This document shows positions 1-5,773 of a DNA stretch of 9,306 nucleotides, piece after piece. Below the pieces are notes generated by a model, which saw only the letters and a program-made list of their open reading frames with translations, was not told the origin of the DNA and did not search any database. This DNA comes from Melioribacteraceae bacterium (GTDB lineage Bacteria; Bacteroidota; Ignavibacteria; Ignavibacteriales; Melioribacteraceae): contig WFQV01000156.1 in the NCBI GenBank assembly GCA_015486905.1, forward strand, positions 1 to 9,306, read 5' to 3'. The stretch's first letter is position 1; each line of letters opens with the position of its first letter. A program made the position numbers and the translations under genes.

Positions 1-28
1 AGACGCGAGAAGTAAGACGTAAGAAGTT
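1..28. repeat. Heptamer tandem repeat, four units
   Basis: Four consecutive 7-base units read AGACGCG, AGAAGTA, AGACGTA and AGAAGTT. On the minus strand the core is CTTAC plus two variable bases. The array is cut by the window edge, so it may continue to the left. Its period matches the arrays at 67-115 and 334-368. Confidence 0.6.
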
Positions 29-66
29 TTGAGTCCCTTCGATTATTTGTCAATCGTATTTCATTT

Positions 67-115
67 GTTCTTAGTTCTTGGTTCTTTGTTCTTAGTTCTT
101 TGTTCTTAGTTATTG
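67..115. repeat. Heptamer tandem repeat GTTCTTN, seven units
   Basis: Seven head-to-tail copies of a 7-base unit are visible: GTTCTTA, GTTCTTG, GTTCTTT, GTTCTTA, GTTCTTT, GTTCTTA and GTTATTG. The first six bases are constant in six of the seven units and the last base varies. A 7-base period cannot preserve a reading frame, so a coding origin is unlikely. Slippage or unequal recombination would explain it. Confidence 0.8.
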
Positions 116-125
116 GTTGAATAAA

Positions 126-147
126 ATTCGTGCATTCGCGGCTTTTT
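126..147 (+). repeat. Dispersed ATTCGTGCATTCG(T/C)GGC repeat, copy 1
   Basis: The copy starts ATTCGTGCATTCGCGGC and ends in a T run. It matches the copy at 299-319 at 20 of 21 positions, and a related inverted copy lies at 8771-8800 at the other end of the window. Within it ATTCG occurs twice, 8 bases apart. I infer a dispersed intergenic repeat of unknown function. Confidence 0.65.
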
Positions 148-244
148 CAGAAACTGGCTATTTAAAACAGAACTTGTGCTCTTTGCGACATTCTATTGCG
201 CTCTCTGCGTGGTAAAATATGATTTTTTCGCAGATTGTCCCCTC

Positions 245-261
245 CCCCGCAACCTGCGGGG
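245..261. repeat. GC-rich short hairpin
   Basis: The arms CCCCGCA (245-251) and TGCGGGG (255-261) are perfectly complementary around a 3-base ACC loop. This gives a compact GC-rich palindrome in an otherwise AT-rich stretch. No T run follows on either strand, so it does not look like an intrinsic terminator. It resembles the palindromic part of REP-like intergenic repeats. Confidence 0.55.
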
Positions 262-298
262 TCGGGAACCAATCCGCTCTACAAATCTTAGCCAATTC

Positions 299-319
299 AT
301 TCGTGCATTCGTGGCTTTT
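299..319 (+). repeat. Dispersed ATTCGTGCATTCG(T/C)GGC repeat, copy 2
   Basis: This is the second copy of the element at 126-147, with a single T/C difference over 21 bases. The sequence between the two copies is not duplicated, so this is not a simple tandem duplication. Confidence 0.65.
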
Positions 320-333
320 GCGGAGGCTGGTAA

Positions 334-368
334 CTTACGACTTAAGACTCGTCACTTAAGACTTTCTA
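334..368. repeat. Heptamer tandem repeat CTTANNN, five units
   Basis: Five consecutive 7-base units are CTTACGA, CTTAAGA, CTCGTCA, CTTAAGA and CTTTCTA. Two further units, CTCATCA and CTTAAGA, lie at 408-421. The CTTA core and 7-base period are shared with the arrays at 1-28 (read on the minus strand) and 67-115 (CTTAGTT phase), so all appear to be variants of one heptamer family. Confidence 0.6.
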
Positions 369-567
369 TCCGTGTCATCCGTGTTCTATCAAATCAGTGT
401 CCTATCACTCATCACTTAAGAATGAAAAACTAATTGCTGAGAACCTACTGCTCAACACTCGTTATTTATTTCAAATCTCTTTGTCAAAATTTACAAAGAA
501 AAAAAGATTCGGATTACAATACAACAGAAATTACTATTTTTACATTTATTAAAAATCGATTTAAGAA

Positions 568-1044
568 ATGTTATTTCAGGAAGAAGTTTACGCAAATATG
601 TTTCAGGCTTTAAAGGAAGCCGAACTTGCACTCGATGAGGGAGAAGTTCCAATCGGAGCAGTTGTAGTTTGGGAAGACAGAATAATCGGGAGGGGTCACA
701 ATCAAACTGAAAAATTGAAAGACCCAACCGCACACGCAGAGATATTGGCAATTACAGCGGCTTCGAATTACCTCAAATCAAAATTTCTTTACAACTGTGA
801 ACTTTACGTTACCGTTGAGCCTTGCATTATGTGTTCCGGTGCAATTTTATTAAGTAGAATAAAACGACTTTTCTTCGGTGCATTCGAACCTAAGTTCGGA
901 GCCTGCGGTTCGGTACACAACGTCATTGAAAGTAAAGAATACAATCACAAGGTAGAAGTTTTTTCCGGAATTTATTCCAAAGAGAGTGAAAATCTTCTTA
1001 AAGGATATTTTAAAAAGAAGAGACTCCATTCCATCGGTTATTGA
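568..1044 (+). CDS. tadA: tRNA-specific adenosine deaminase TadA
   Basis: TadA is a zinc enzyme that deaminates adenosine-34 to inosine at the wobble position of tRNA-Arg(ACG), so that one tRNA reads several arginine codons; it is usually essential. The 158-residue protein has the cytidine/deoxycytidylate deaminase fold. His56-Ala-Glu58 supplies a zinc ligand and the catalytic glutamate, and Pro85-Cys86-Ile-Met-Cys89 supplies the other two ligands. The conserved DPTAHAEI (52-59), TVEPC (82-86) and FGA (103-105) segments separate TadA from guanine and riboflavin-type deaminases. The ATG at 568 is chosen because the N-terminal helix before DEGEVPIGAV aligns from there with E. coli TadA; a second ATG at 598 would remove part of that helix. 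No clear Shine-Dalgarno is present. adk follows in the same direction after 76 bases. Confidence 0.97.
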   Translation: MLFQEEVYANMFQALKEAELALDEGEVPIGAVVVWEDRIIGRGHNQTEKLKDPTAHAEILAITAASNYLKSKFLYNCELYVTVEPCIMCSGAILLSRIKRLFFGAFEPKFGACGSVHNVIESKEYNHKVEVFSGIYSKESENLLKGYFKKKRLHSIGY

Positions 1045-1075
1045 AATTTGGTTTTTATTTTTTGAAAACTCTGTT

Positions 1076-1083
1076 TAATTTTG
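1076..1083 (+). promoter_or_regulatory. Possible -7 box for adk
   Basis: TAATTTTG matches the Bacteroidota -7 consensus TAnnTTTG exactly and lies 37 bases before the adk start. However, no TTG lies at the expected 19-21 base spacing upstream, and the region is T-rich, so a chance match is quite possible. Confidence 0.25.
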
Positions 1084-1110
1084 TTTAACATTTAATTCCT
1101 AAAATAGAAA

Positions 1111-1113
1111 AGG
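1111..1113 (+). promoter_or_regulatory. adk ribosome binding site
   Basis: An AGG core within AAAAGGT sits 7 bases before the adk ATG. It is short but well placed, and supports the ATG at 1121. Confidence 0.5.
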
Positions 1114-1120
1114 TAAAAAA

Positions 1121-1768
1121 ATGGAGATAATTATTTTCGGTGCCCCTGGCGTTGGGAAAGGGACTCAGGCAAAAATCATTTCTCAAAAGTTAAACATTCC
1201 CCACATTTCCACAGGCGATATTTTAAGAGAAGCAATTAAAAACGAAACAGAACTCGGCAAAAAAGCCAAGGAGATTGTTCAAAGGGGAGACCTTGTGCCC
1301 GACGACATAATGGGAGGATTAATTAAAAACACACTACTAAGCGACGAATGTAAAAACGGATTTATTTTGGACGGCTTCCCGCGTACCATTCCACAGGCTA
1401 AAATTCTTTCCGATATCTTTGCAGAGCTCGGGTTTGATTCTCCGATAGTTATTAAACTTTCCGCAGACGACGAAATAATAATTAATCGCCTTTCAAGCAG
1501 AAGGACTTGCAGCAATTGCGGTTACATTACAAATTTAAATGAGCTCGAAGACCCTGACGTATGCCCGAATTGCGGTGCCCGGGGTACATTGTACCAGCGT
1601 GACGACGACAAAGAAGAAGTAATTAAAAACAGATTGAAGATTTTCCACGAATCTACCGCTCCGGTAATAGAGTACTACAAAGGTAAAGCAAAAATCCTTG
1701 AGATCGACGGTGCTTTGCCATTAGAAGAAGTCACACGTCAGATTTTCAAAGGATTGGGCATTAACTAA
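1121..1768 (+). CDS. adk: Adenylate kinase (zinc-LID type)
   Basis: Adenylate kinase interconverts ATP + AMP and 2 ADP in the cytoplasm and sets the adenylate energy charge. The 215 residues are the normal length of the long bacterial form. The P-loop GAPGVGKGT is at 7-15, the AMP-binding region STGDILREAI at 30-39, and the DGFPRT motif at 84-89. The LID carries four cysteines, Cys130-X2-Cys133-X14-Cys148-X2-Cys151, which should bind structural zinc as in Gram-positive and many other Adks; E. coli Adk lacks these cysteines. The start is an ATG directly before EIIIFGAPG, where the family begins, with an AGG seven bases upstream. The gene follows tadA and converges on the ftsE-like gene, with a hairpin between the two 3' ends. 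Confidence 0.98.
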   Translation: MEIIIFGAPGVGKGTQAKIISQKLNIPHISTGDILREAIKNETELGKKAKEIVQRGDLVPDDIMGGLIKNTLLSDECKNGFILDGFPRTIPQAKILSDIFAELGFDSPIVIKLSADDEIIINRLSSRRTCSNCGYITNLNELEDPDVCPNCGARGTLYQRDDDKEEVIKNRLKIFHESTAPVIEYYKGKAKILEIDGALPLEEVTRQIFKGLGIN

Positions 1769-1783
1769 AAGACAAATTATTTT

Positions 1784-1820
1784 ATCCCGAGTTTTAAGGT
1801 AATCACCTTAAGCTCGGGAT
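1784..1820. terminator. Hairpin between convergent adk and ftsE-like genes
   Basis: The outer arms ATCCCGAG (1784-1791) and CTCGGGAT (1813-1820) and inner arms TTAAGGT (1794-1800) and ACCTTAA (1805-1811) form a stem of about 15 bp with a small internal bulge and an AATC loop. It sits between two convergent stop codons. Flanks are A/T-rich on both sides but neither has an uninterrupted T run. A bidirectional terminator is the best reading, with efficiency uncertain. Confidence 0.65.
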
Positions 1821-1828
1821 TCTGAAAT

Positions 1829-2500
1829 TTAACCTTTCTTTAATCTTACCCGAAATATTTTCTTTTTGTCTATCTTTAAAATTCTTTCAACGGGATGTTT
1901 TTTAACCAATTCGTAATCGTGAGTTGCAAAGATAATTGCAGCACCACGGCGGTTTATTCTTTTCAACAATTCCATTATCTCGTCGGTTATTTCAGGGTCG
2001 AGGTTGCCTGTCGGCTCGTCGGCTAAAAGCAATTTGGGTTCGTTGAGTAAAGCTCGGGCTATTGCAACCCTTTGAAGCTCCCCGCCGGAAAGCTCGTTAG
2101 GCATACTTTTCTGTTTGTGAGAAATGCCGACTTCACTGAGAGCTTCCAAAACCTTCTTCTTTACTTCTTTCTTTTTGTGATCGGTTACTCTTAAAACAAA
2201 CTCAAGATTCGAGTAAATGTCCCTGTCTTCCAACAGCGCGGGATTCTGAAAAATCGTTCCCACTTTCCTTCGAAGGAAGGGGATTTCCTTCGGTTTTATT
2301 GTTGCGGAGGAAAAATTTTCGAAACGCACAACGCCTTTGTGCGGAAAGATGTTCATGTAAATTAAATTAAAAAGCGTGCTTTTACCCACACCACTTTTAC
2401 CGATTAAATAGACGAACTCTCCCTGCTCAACTTTAAGATTCAAGCCGCTAAAAATCGGTTCCTTGCCGTAAGAAAATGAAACGTCTTTAATTATTAGCAT
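1829..2500 (-). CDS. ftsE: FtsE-like ABC transporter ATP-binding protein
   Basis: This is a single nucleotide-binding domain of 223 residues. The Walker A GKSGVGKST is at 34-42, the Q-loop glutamine at 85, the signature LSGGE at 137-141, Walker B LLLADEP at 157-163 and the switch histidine at 194. The stretch EIPFLRRKVGTIFQ (72-85) and the ADEPTGNLD segment are very close to E. coli FtsE, which acts with the membrane protein FtsX at the divisome to control cell-wall hydrolases. There are no membrane segments, so a partner permease is required. No ftsX lies next to it. The gene overlaps the upstream methyltransferase by 14 bases and is the last gene of the pdxA unit. A LolD/MacB-type export ATPase is the main alternative, but the PFLRR segment and size favour FtsE. 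Confidence 0.88.
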   Translation of the reverse strand: MLIIKDVSFSYGKEPIFSGLNLKVEQGEFVYLIGKSGVGKSTLFNLIYMNIFPHKGVVRFENFSSATIKPKEIPFLRRKVGTIFQNPALLEDRDIYSNLEFVLRVTDHKKKEVKKKVLEALSEVGISHKQKSMPNELSGGELQRVAIARALLNEPKLLLADEPTGNLDPEITDEIMELLKRINRRGAAIIFATHDYELVKKHPVERILKIDKKKIFRVRLKKG

Positions 2501-3227
2501 ATTCTTCGTTGTGAATTGTTAAAAATTGTGCTCTTTCCGTATCTGAATTTACATCCTTAAATGTAAAAGCATCGAAGCATTCGGTAACAAAAAATCCCGC
2601 TTCGTCTAAAGTATTAAAGATGTCAACAATATCAAAAATTTTTTGACGGTGAACTTCTTCAATCTTAGAACCGTCAGGCATTTCAAAGAAGAAATGATTA
2701 AGGTGAATTTTTTTCCTCCTGTCGAATTTACTAACTTGTTTGAACTTAATCCCGTTTATTTCTCCCCTTCTATTAAGGAATCGAAGATGTTTTAAACTGT
2801 TCTTTTCCAAGCTAACGTCAAAAATAAAAAGCCCTTCTTCCGAAAGCAGTCCTTTAACATTTAGAAAAAATTTCCTTAGTTCATCGAGGGTCATTAAATA
2901 ATTGACGCTGTCGAAAGTGGAAAAAATGAAATCAAATTTATTTTTAAATGGCAAAGCTCTCATATCGCAACAAACTTTGGGAAGTTTTCCATTGCCATCC
3001 TTTTTTAACATCGCAAAAGATTTGTCGGTAAGAATAAGCTTTGGGATTCTTGATTCCAATTCATTTGCCAGACTTCCGTTTCCGCCTGCAATTTCCAACG
3101 CCGAGCGGGGTTCAACCCCCGAATAAATCAAAATATCCGAGATGTAATCAGCCCACACTTTGTAGTTGATTTCTTTCATAATAAAAGGATAAATTTCAGC
3201 TACAACCGAATATTGTTCGGCGATCAT
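2487..3227 (-). CDS. Class I SAM-dependent methyltransferase, substrate unknown
   Basis: The 246-residue protein has a Rossmann-type methyltransferase domain. Motif I is ALEIAGGNGSLA (43-54), an acidic residue ending strand 2 is Asp68 (LILTDKS), CDMRALPF lies at 87-94, and motif IV-like FDFIFSTFDSVNYL at 98-111 is followed by GLFIFDVS (132-139). The remaining C-terminal part, about 150-246, looks like the added beta-rich region seen in small-molecule N-methyltransferases of the TylM1/YqeM-like group. In motif I an alanine replaces the first glycine of the usual GxGxG. Its ATG overlaps the pdxA stop as ATGA, preceded by an unusually good Shine-Dalgarno, and its 3' end overlaps the ftsE-like gene by 14 bases. 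I cannot name its substrate; the coupling to pdxA does not by itself imply vitamin B6 chemistry. Confidence 0.9.
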   Translation of the reverse strand: MIAEQYSVVAEIYPFIMKEINYKVWADYISDILIYSGVEPRSALEIAGGNGSLANELESRIPKLILTDKSFAMLKKDGNGKLPKVCCDMRALPFKNKFDFIFSTFDSVNYLMTLDELRKFFLNVKGLLSEEGLFIFDVSLEKNSLKHLRFLNRRGEINGIKFKQVSKFDRRKKIHLNHFFFEMPDGSKIEEVHRQKIFDIVDIFNTLDEAGFFVTECFDAFTFKDVNSDTERAQFLTIHNEEYANN

Positions 3228-4207
3228 CTTGCCTCCCTATTTTCGGAAATTTGTACTCCGTATTGAATTGCTTTGGACATACTACCCGGGTTTGCAATCA
3301 ATTTACCGGCTATGTCGTAAGCCGTTCCGTGATCGGGGGAAGTTCTTACAACAGGCAGCCCCGCAGTAAAATTAACGCCCGAGTTCATTTCCAGCATCTT
3401 AAAAGGAATTAGAACCTGGTCATGATACATCCCCACGACGATGTCAAATTGACGATATTTTTTTGTCCCGAAGAATGCATCCGGCACGAAAGGACCTTCG
3501 GCAAATTTTAACTTTTCAATTGCAGGGGAAATAATATCTTGCTCCTCCTTTCCGATTCTTCCGTTTTCACCTGCGTGAGGATTTAACCCCAATACGGCAA
3601 TACGAGTTTTGCTAATTTTAAAATCATTAGTTAAAACATTTTTTAAAAACCTGAGAAAATTCACCAAACTGCTTTTTGAAAGATGTGAAGTAACTTCCAT
3701 CAAAGGAATGTGAATCGTTACCAAAGCCGCATTGAATTCTTCGCCGATAAAAATCATTGCAAAATTTTTTGCATTAAAATATTCTGCTAATAATTCCGTG
3801 TGACCCGGGAAGTCAATGCCTGCTAACTCAAAAGCCGTCTTGGAAATAGGAGCGGTAACAATTACGCTATTTTCCACATTGGATTCCGAGAGCCGAAGCG
3901 CCTCATTAATTGCTTTGTAAGCTGTCCTTCCCGATTCTACCGTCGGATACCCAATATTCATAGGCGTATCGCCAATGTCAATTATATCCACTATTGAGGC
4001 ATCTTCCGAAATATTATTGCCAAACGAATATTCGAATTCCGCCGATAGTGCAAAGTAATAATGTTCGAAAACGTTCTTAGGGACGACAAAAACAAATTTG
4101 TATTTAAGCGGGTCAAAATTTTCGCCGATGGCTTTAATAGCAACCTCGGGACCTATCCCGTTTACATCCCCACAGGTAACAACAATTCTTTTCTGCATTT
4201 TCACCAT
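3224..4207 (-). CDS. pdxA: 4-hydroxythreonine-4-phosphate dehydrogenase PdxA
   Basis: PdxA oxidises 4-phosphohydroxy-L-threonine with NAD+ in the deoxyxylulose-5-phosphate-dependent route to pyridoxine 5'-phosphate. The 327 residues match the family length. Visible landmarks are GDVNGIGPE (13-21), TAPISK (118-123), GHTE (135-138), NPHAGE (209-214), YHDQ (261-264) and RTSPDHGTA (288-296). His166, His211 and His262 correspond to the three metal-ligand histidines of the E. coli enzyme. Two starts are possible: the ATG at 4207, or the ATG at 4198, which has GGAATGG five bases before it and removes three residues. An intrinsic terminator upstream (4263-4290) separates it from rho, so it probably has its own promoter in the AT-rich 55 bases between, though none is clear. 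It heads a unit with the methyltransferase and ftsE-like gene. Confidence 0.96.
   Translation of the reverse strand: MVKMQKRIVVTCGDVNGIGPEVAIKAIGENFDPLKYKFVFVVPKNVFEHYYFALSAEFEYSFGNNISEDASIVDIIDIGDTPMNIGYPTVESGRTAYKAINEALRLSESNVENSVIVTAPISKTAFELAGIDFPGHTELLAEYFNAKNFAMIFIGEEFNAALVTIHIPLMEVTSHLSKSSLVNFLRFLKNVLTNDFKISKTRIAVLGLNPHAGENGRIGKEEQDIISPAIEKLKFAEGPFVPDAFFGTKKYRQFDIVVGMYHDQVLIPFKMLEMNSGVNFTAGLPVVRTSPDHGTAYDIAGKLIANPGSMSKAIQYGVQISENREAR
3232..3238 (-). promoter_or_regulatory. Strong Shine-Dalgarno for the methyltransferase
   Basis: AGGGAGG on the minus strand lies four bases before the methyltransferase ATG and inside the last codons of pdxA. It is the best ribosome-binding site in the window. 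It fixes the ATGA-overlapping start and suggests coupled translation with pdxA. Confidence 0.7.
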
Positions 4208-4262
4208 TCCAAAAATTTCTGCTAAAATGAAAATTAAAATAAAAAAAATCTTAGTCAGAGTT

Positions 4263-4290
4263 AAAAAAAATCCCTCTCAAAAGAGGGATT
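4263..4290 (-). terminator. Intrinsic terminator downstream of rho
   Basis: Read on the minus strand, AATCCCTCT, a TTTG loop and AGAGGGATT form a perfect 9-bp stem followed directly by six more T residues. It lies 64 bases after the rho stop codon and before pdxA, so it should end the rho transcript. It is the clearest terminator in the window. It is notable that the gene for Rho ends at a Rho-independent site. Confidence 0.88.
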
Positions 4291-4353
4291 CAAAAATTAA
4301 GCGCTGAAATTAATCGGCTTTTTTAAATAGTTCAAAAATAGAACCAAATATTA

Positions 4354-5607
4354 TTAACTGTTCATATTCCTCATGAACTCTTTGTTATTTTTGGTCCCTC
4401 TCATTTTATTAAGAAGGAACTGCATTGCTTCTACGGAATCAAATTCACTTAACAAGTTTCTCAATATCCACACGCGGTTAAGCTCTTCTTCGGAAAGCAA
4501 AAGTTCTTCCTTACGTGTGCCTGTTCTGTTGACGTCTATTGCAGGGAATATTCTTCTGTCCGAAAGAGCCCTGTCAAGTACAAGCTCCATATTGCCGGTT
4601 CCTTTGAACTCCTCGAAAATAACTTCGTCCATTCGGCTACCGGTTTCAATCAAAGCCGTGGCAATAATTGTAAGGCTTCCGCCGTCTTCGGTGTTTCTTG
4701 CCGCACCGAAAAATCTCTTCGGTTTTTGCAAAGCGTTCGAATCCACACCGCCGGAAAGGATTCTTCCCGAATGAGGGATTACGGTATTGTGCGCTCTGGC
4801 AAGGCGTGTTATGCTATCCAACAAAATTACAACATCCTGGTTTGCTTCCACCAAACGTTTTGCCTTTTCAATTACCATGTTCGCAACCTGAACGTGTCGT
4901 TCGGCAGGTTCATCGAAAGTAGAGCTAATAACCTCGGCTTGGACCGAGCGTTGCATATCGGTAACTTCTTCGGGACGTTCGTCTATTAAAAGCACAATCA
5001 ACTTAACTTCGGGATGATTCCTCGTTATCGAGTTTGCAATTTTTTGAAGCAAAATAGTTTTACCGCTCTTAGGCGGAGAAACAATCAAGCCTCTCTGCCC
5101 CTTGCCGATAGGAGCCAACAAGTCCATTATTCTCATTGAATATTCACCCGGAGCCGATTCCAATTTTAATCTTTTCATCGGGTAAAGAGGTGTAAGGTTG
5201 TCAAAGAGTTTTCTCTCTTTAATCTCCTCGGGATTTTTGCCGTTAACGGCTTCCACCCTTAAAAGGGCGAAGAAGCGCTCGCCTTCCTTCGGAGGGCGAA
5301 CTTGACCGCTTACAAAATCGCCGGTCCGTAAGCTAAATCTTTTAATTTGTGAGGGGGATACGTAAATATCATCGGGCGAGGGCAAATAATTGTAATCAGA
5401 TGATCTTAAGAAGCCGTAACCGTCTTGGAGGACTTCCAATACCCCTTTGGCAAAAGTAAGTCCGTCTTTCTGAGTCTGAGCTTCTAATATTTTGAAAATA
5501 AGTTCTTGCTTTCTAAGATCGCTGTAACCGGACAAGTCCAGTTCTCGTGCAATCTTGTAAAGGTCGACAATTTTCTTTGACTGAAGTTCAGAAATATCCA
5601 TAGGCAT
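4354..5607 (-). CDS. rho: Transcription termination factor Rho
   Basis: Rho is a hexameric RNA-dependent ATPase/helicase that releases RNA polymerase at unstructured transcripts. The 417 residues align over the whole length with the 419-residue E. coli protein. The N-terminal helical domain is about 3-45. The cold-shock-like RNA-binding domain, about 50-125, includes DGYGFLRS, DDIYVSPSQI and RPPKEGERFFALL. The ATPase core has P-loop PPKSGKT (178-184), LIDERPEEV (207-215), Walker B ILLDSITR (261-268), the Q-loop region SGGVDSNALQKPKRFFGAARN split across 285-305, and the R-loop GTGNMEL (336-342). It lacks the long N-terminal insertion seen in many Bacteroidia. Two in-frame ATGs (5607 and 5601) are possible; the second aligns with the E. 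coli start. It has a leader of over 100 bases with a candidate promoter, and a strong terminator behind it, so it is probably monocistronic. Confidence 0.98.
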   Translation of the reverse strand: MPMDISELQSKKIVDLYKIARELDLSGYSDLRKQELIFKILEAQTQKDGLTFAKGVLEVLQDGYGFLRSSDYNYLPSPDDIYVSPSQIKRFSLRTGDFVSGQVRPPKEGERFFALLRVEAVNGKNPEEIKERKLFDNLTPLYPMKRLKLESAPGEYSMRIMDLLAPIGKGQRGLIVSPPKSGKTILLQKIANSITRNHPEVKLIVLLIDERPEEVTDMQRSVQAEVISSTFDEPAERHVQVANMVIEKAKRLVEANQDVVILLDSITRLARAHNTVIPHSGRILSGGVDSNALQKPKRFFGAARNTEDGGSLTIIATALIETGSRMDEVIFEEFKGTGNMELVLDRALSDRRIFPAIDVNRTGTRKEELLLSEEELNRVWILRNLLSEFDSVEAMQFLLNKMRGTKNNKEFMRNMNS

Positions 5608-5742
5608 AATTCTATTCCGTAAATTGTTTTAAAATAATTCCTGTATTGACAAAACTTGAGCACCTAAAAATTTCAGGGATAATATTGACGTTGCTCTTAT
5701 TTATATTTTTATGAACTTGTCGAAAGGAACAAGAGGCATATC

Positions 5743-5773
5743 TAAAATTAGTTTAAAAGAAATTAAATGTCAA
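5743..5773 (-). promoter_or_regulatory. Candidate rho promoter
   Basis: On the minus strand TTGACA (5768-5773) lies at the 3' end of folC and TAATTTTA (5743-5750) follows. Counted as the Bacteroidota type, TTG and the TAnnTTT box are 20 bases apart, within the known 19-21 spacing, with only the last base of TAnnTTTG differing. Counted as sigma-70, the -35 is perfect but the -10 is poor. It would give a leader of about 130 bases before rho. Confidence 0.45.

Larger units (their letters stand above)
1..567. other. Gene-free repeat-rich island upstream of tadA
   Basis: No convincing gene lies here. The longest open frame, roughly 176-433 on the plus strand, runs through repeat fragments, resembles no family I know and has no ribosome-binding site. 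The stretch is a patchwork: heptamer arrays (1-28, 67-115, 334-368, 408-421), two near-identical ATTCGTG repeats (126-147 and 299-319), a GC-rich hairpin (245-261), a 9-bp tandem ATCCGTGTC/ATCCGTGTT (368-385), and two related pieces ending in CTGCG or TTGCG (177-187, 197-209). The last part, about 430-567, is AT-rich and must contain the tadA promoter, but no box is clear enough to call. I infer a graveyard of short non-autonomous repeats. Confidence 0.75.

Noticed and set aside
240..300. tRNA-like fragment (GAGCGGATTGGTTCCCGAC on the minus strand)
   Set aside because: No acceptor stem or anticodon arm can be formed around it; it fits better as part of the repeat patchwork.
176..433. 85-codon plus-strand open frame in the left intergenic island
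   Set aside because: It runs across several repeat fragments and a hairpin, has no ribosome-binding site and no recognisable domain.
491..520. Sigma-70-like promoter for tadA (TTACAA-N18-TACAAT)
   Set aside because: The -10 is good but the -35 matches only half the consensus, and chance matches are common in such AT-rich sequence.
4208..4262. Promoter for pdxA (CTG-N19-TAATTTTC)
   Set aside because: A promoter is expected here after the terminator, but both boxes deviate and the region is nearly all A/T, so no site can be fixed.
4373..4774. 133-codon plus-strand open frame
   Set aside because: It lies entirely antisense to rho, whose protein is conserved along its full length.
5717..5734. 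Intrinsic terminator after folC
   Set aside because: The CTTGT/ACAAG stem is only 5 bp with an 8-base loop and no T run on the minus strand.
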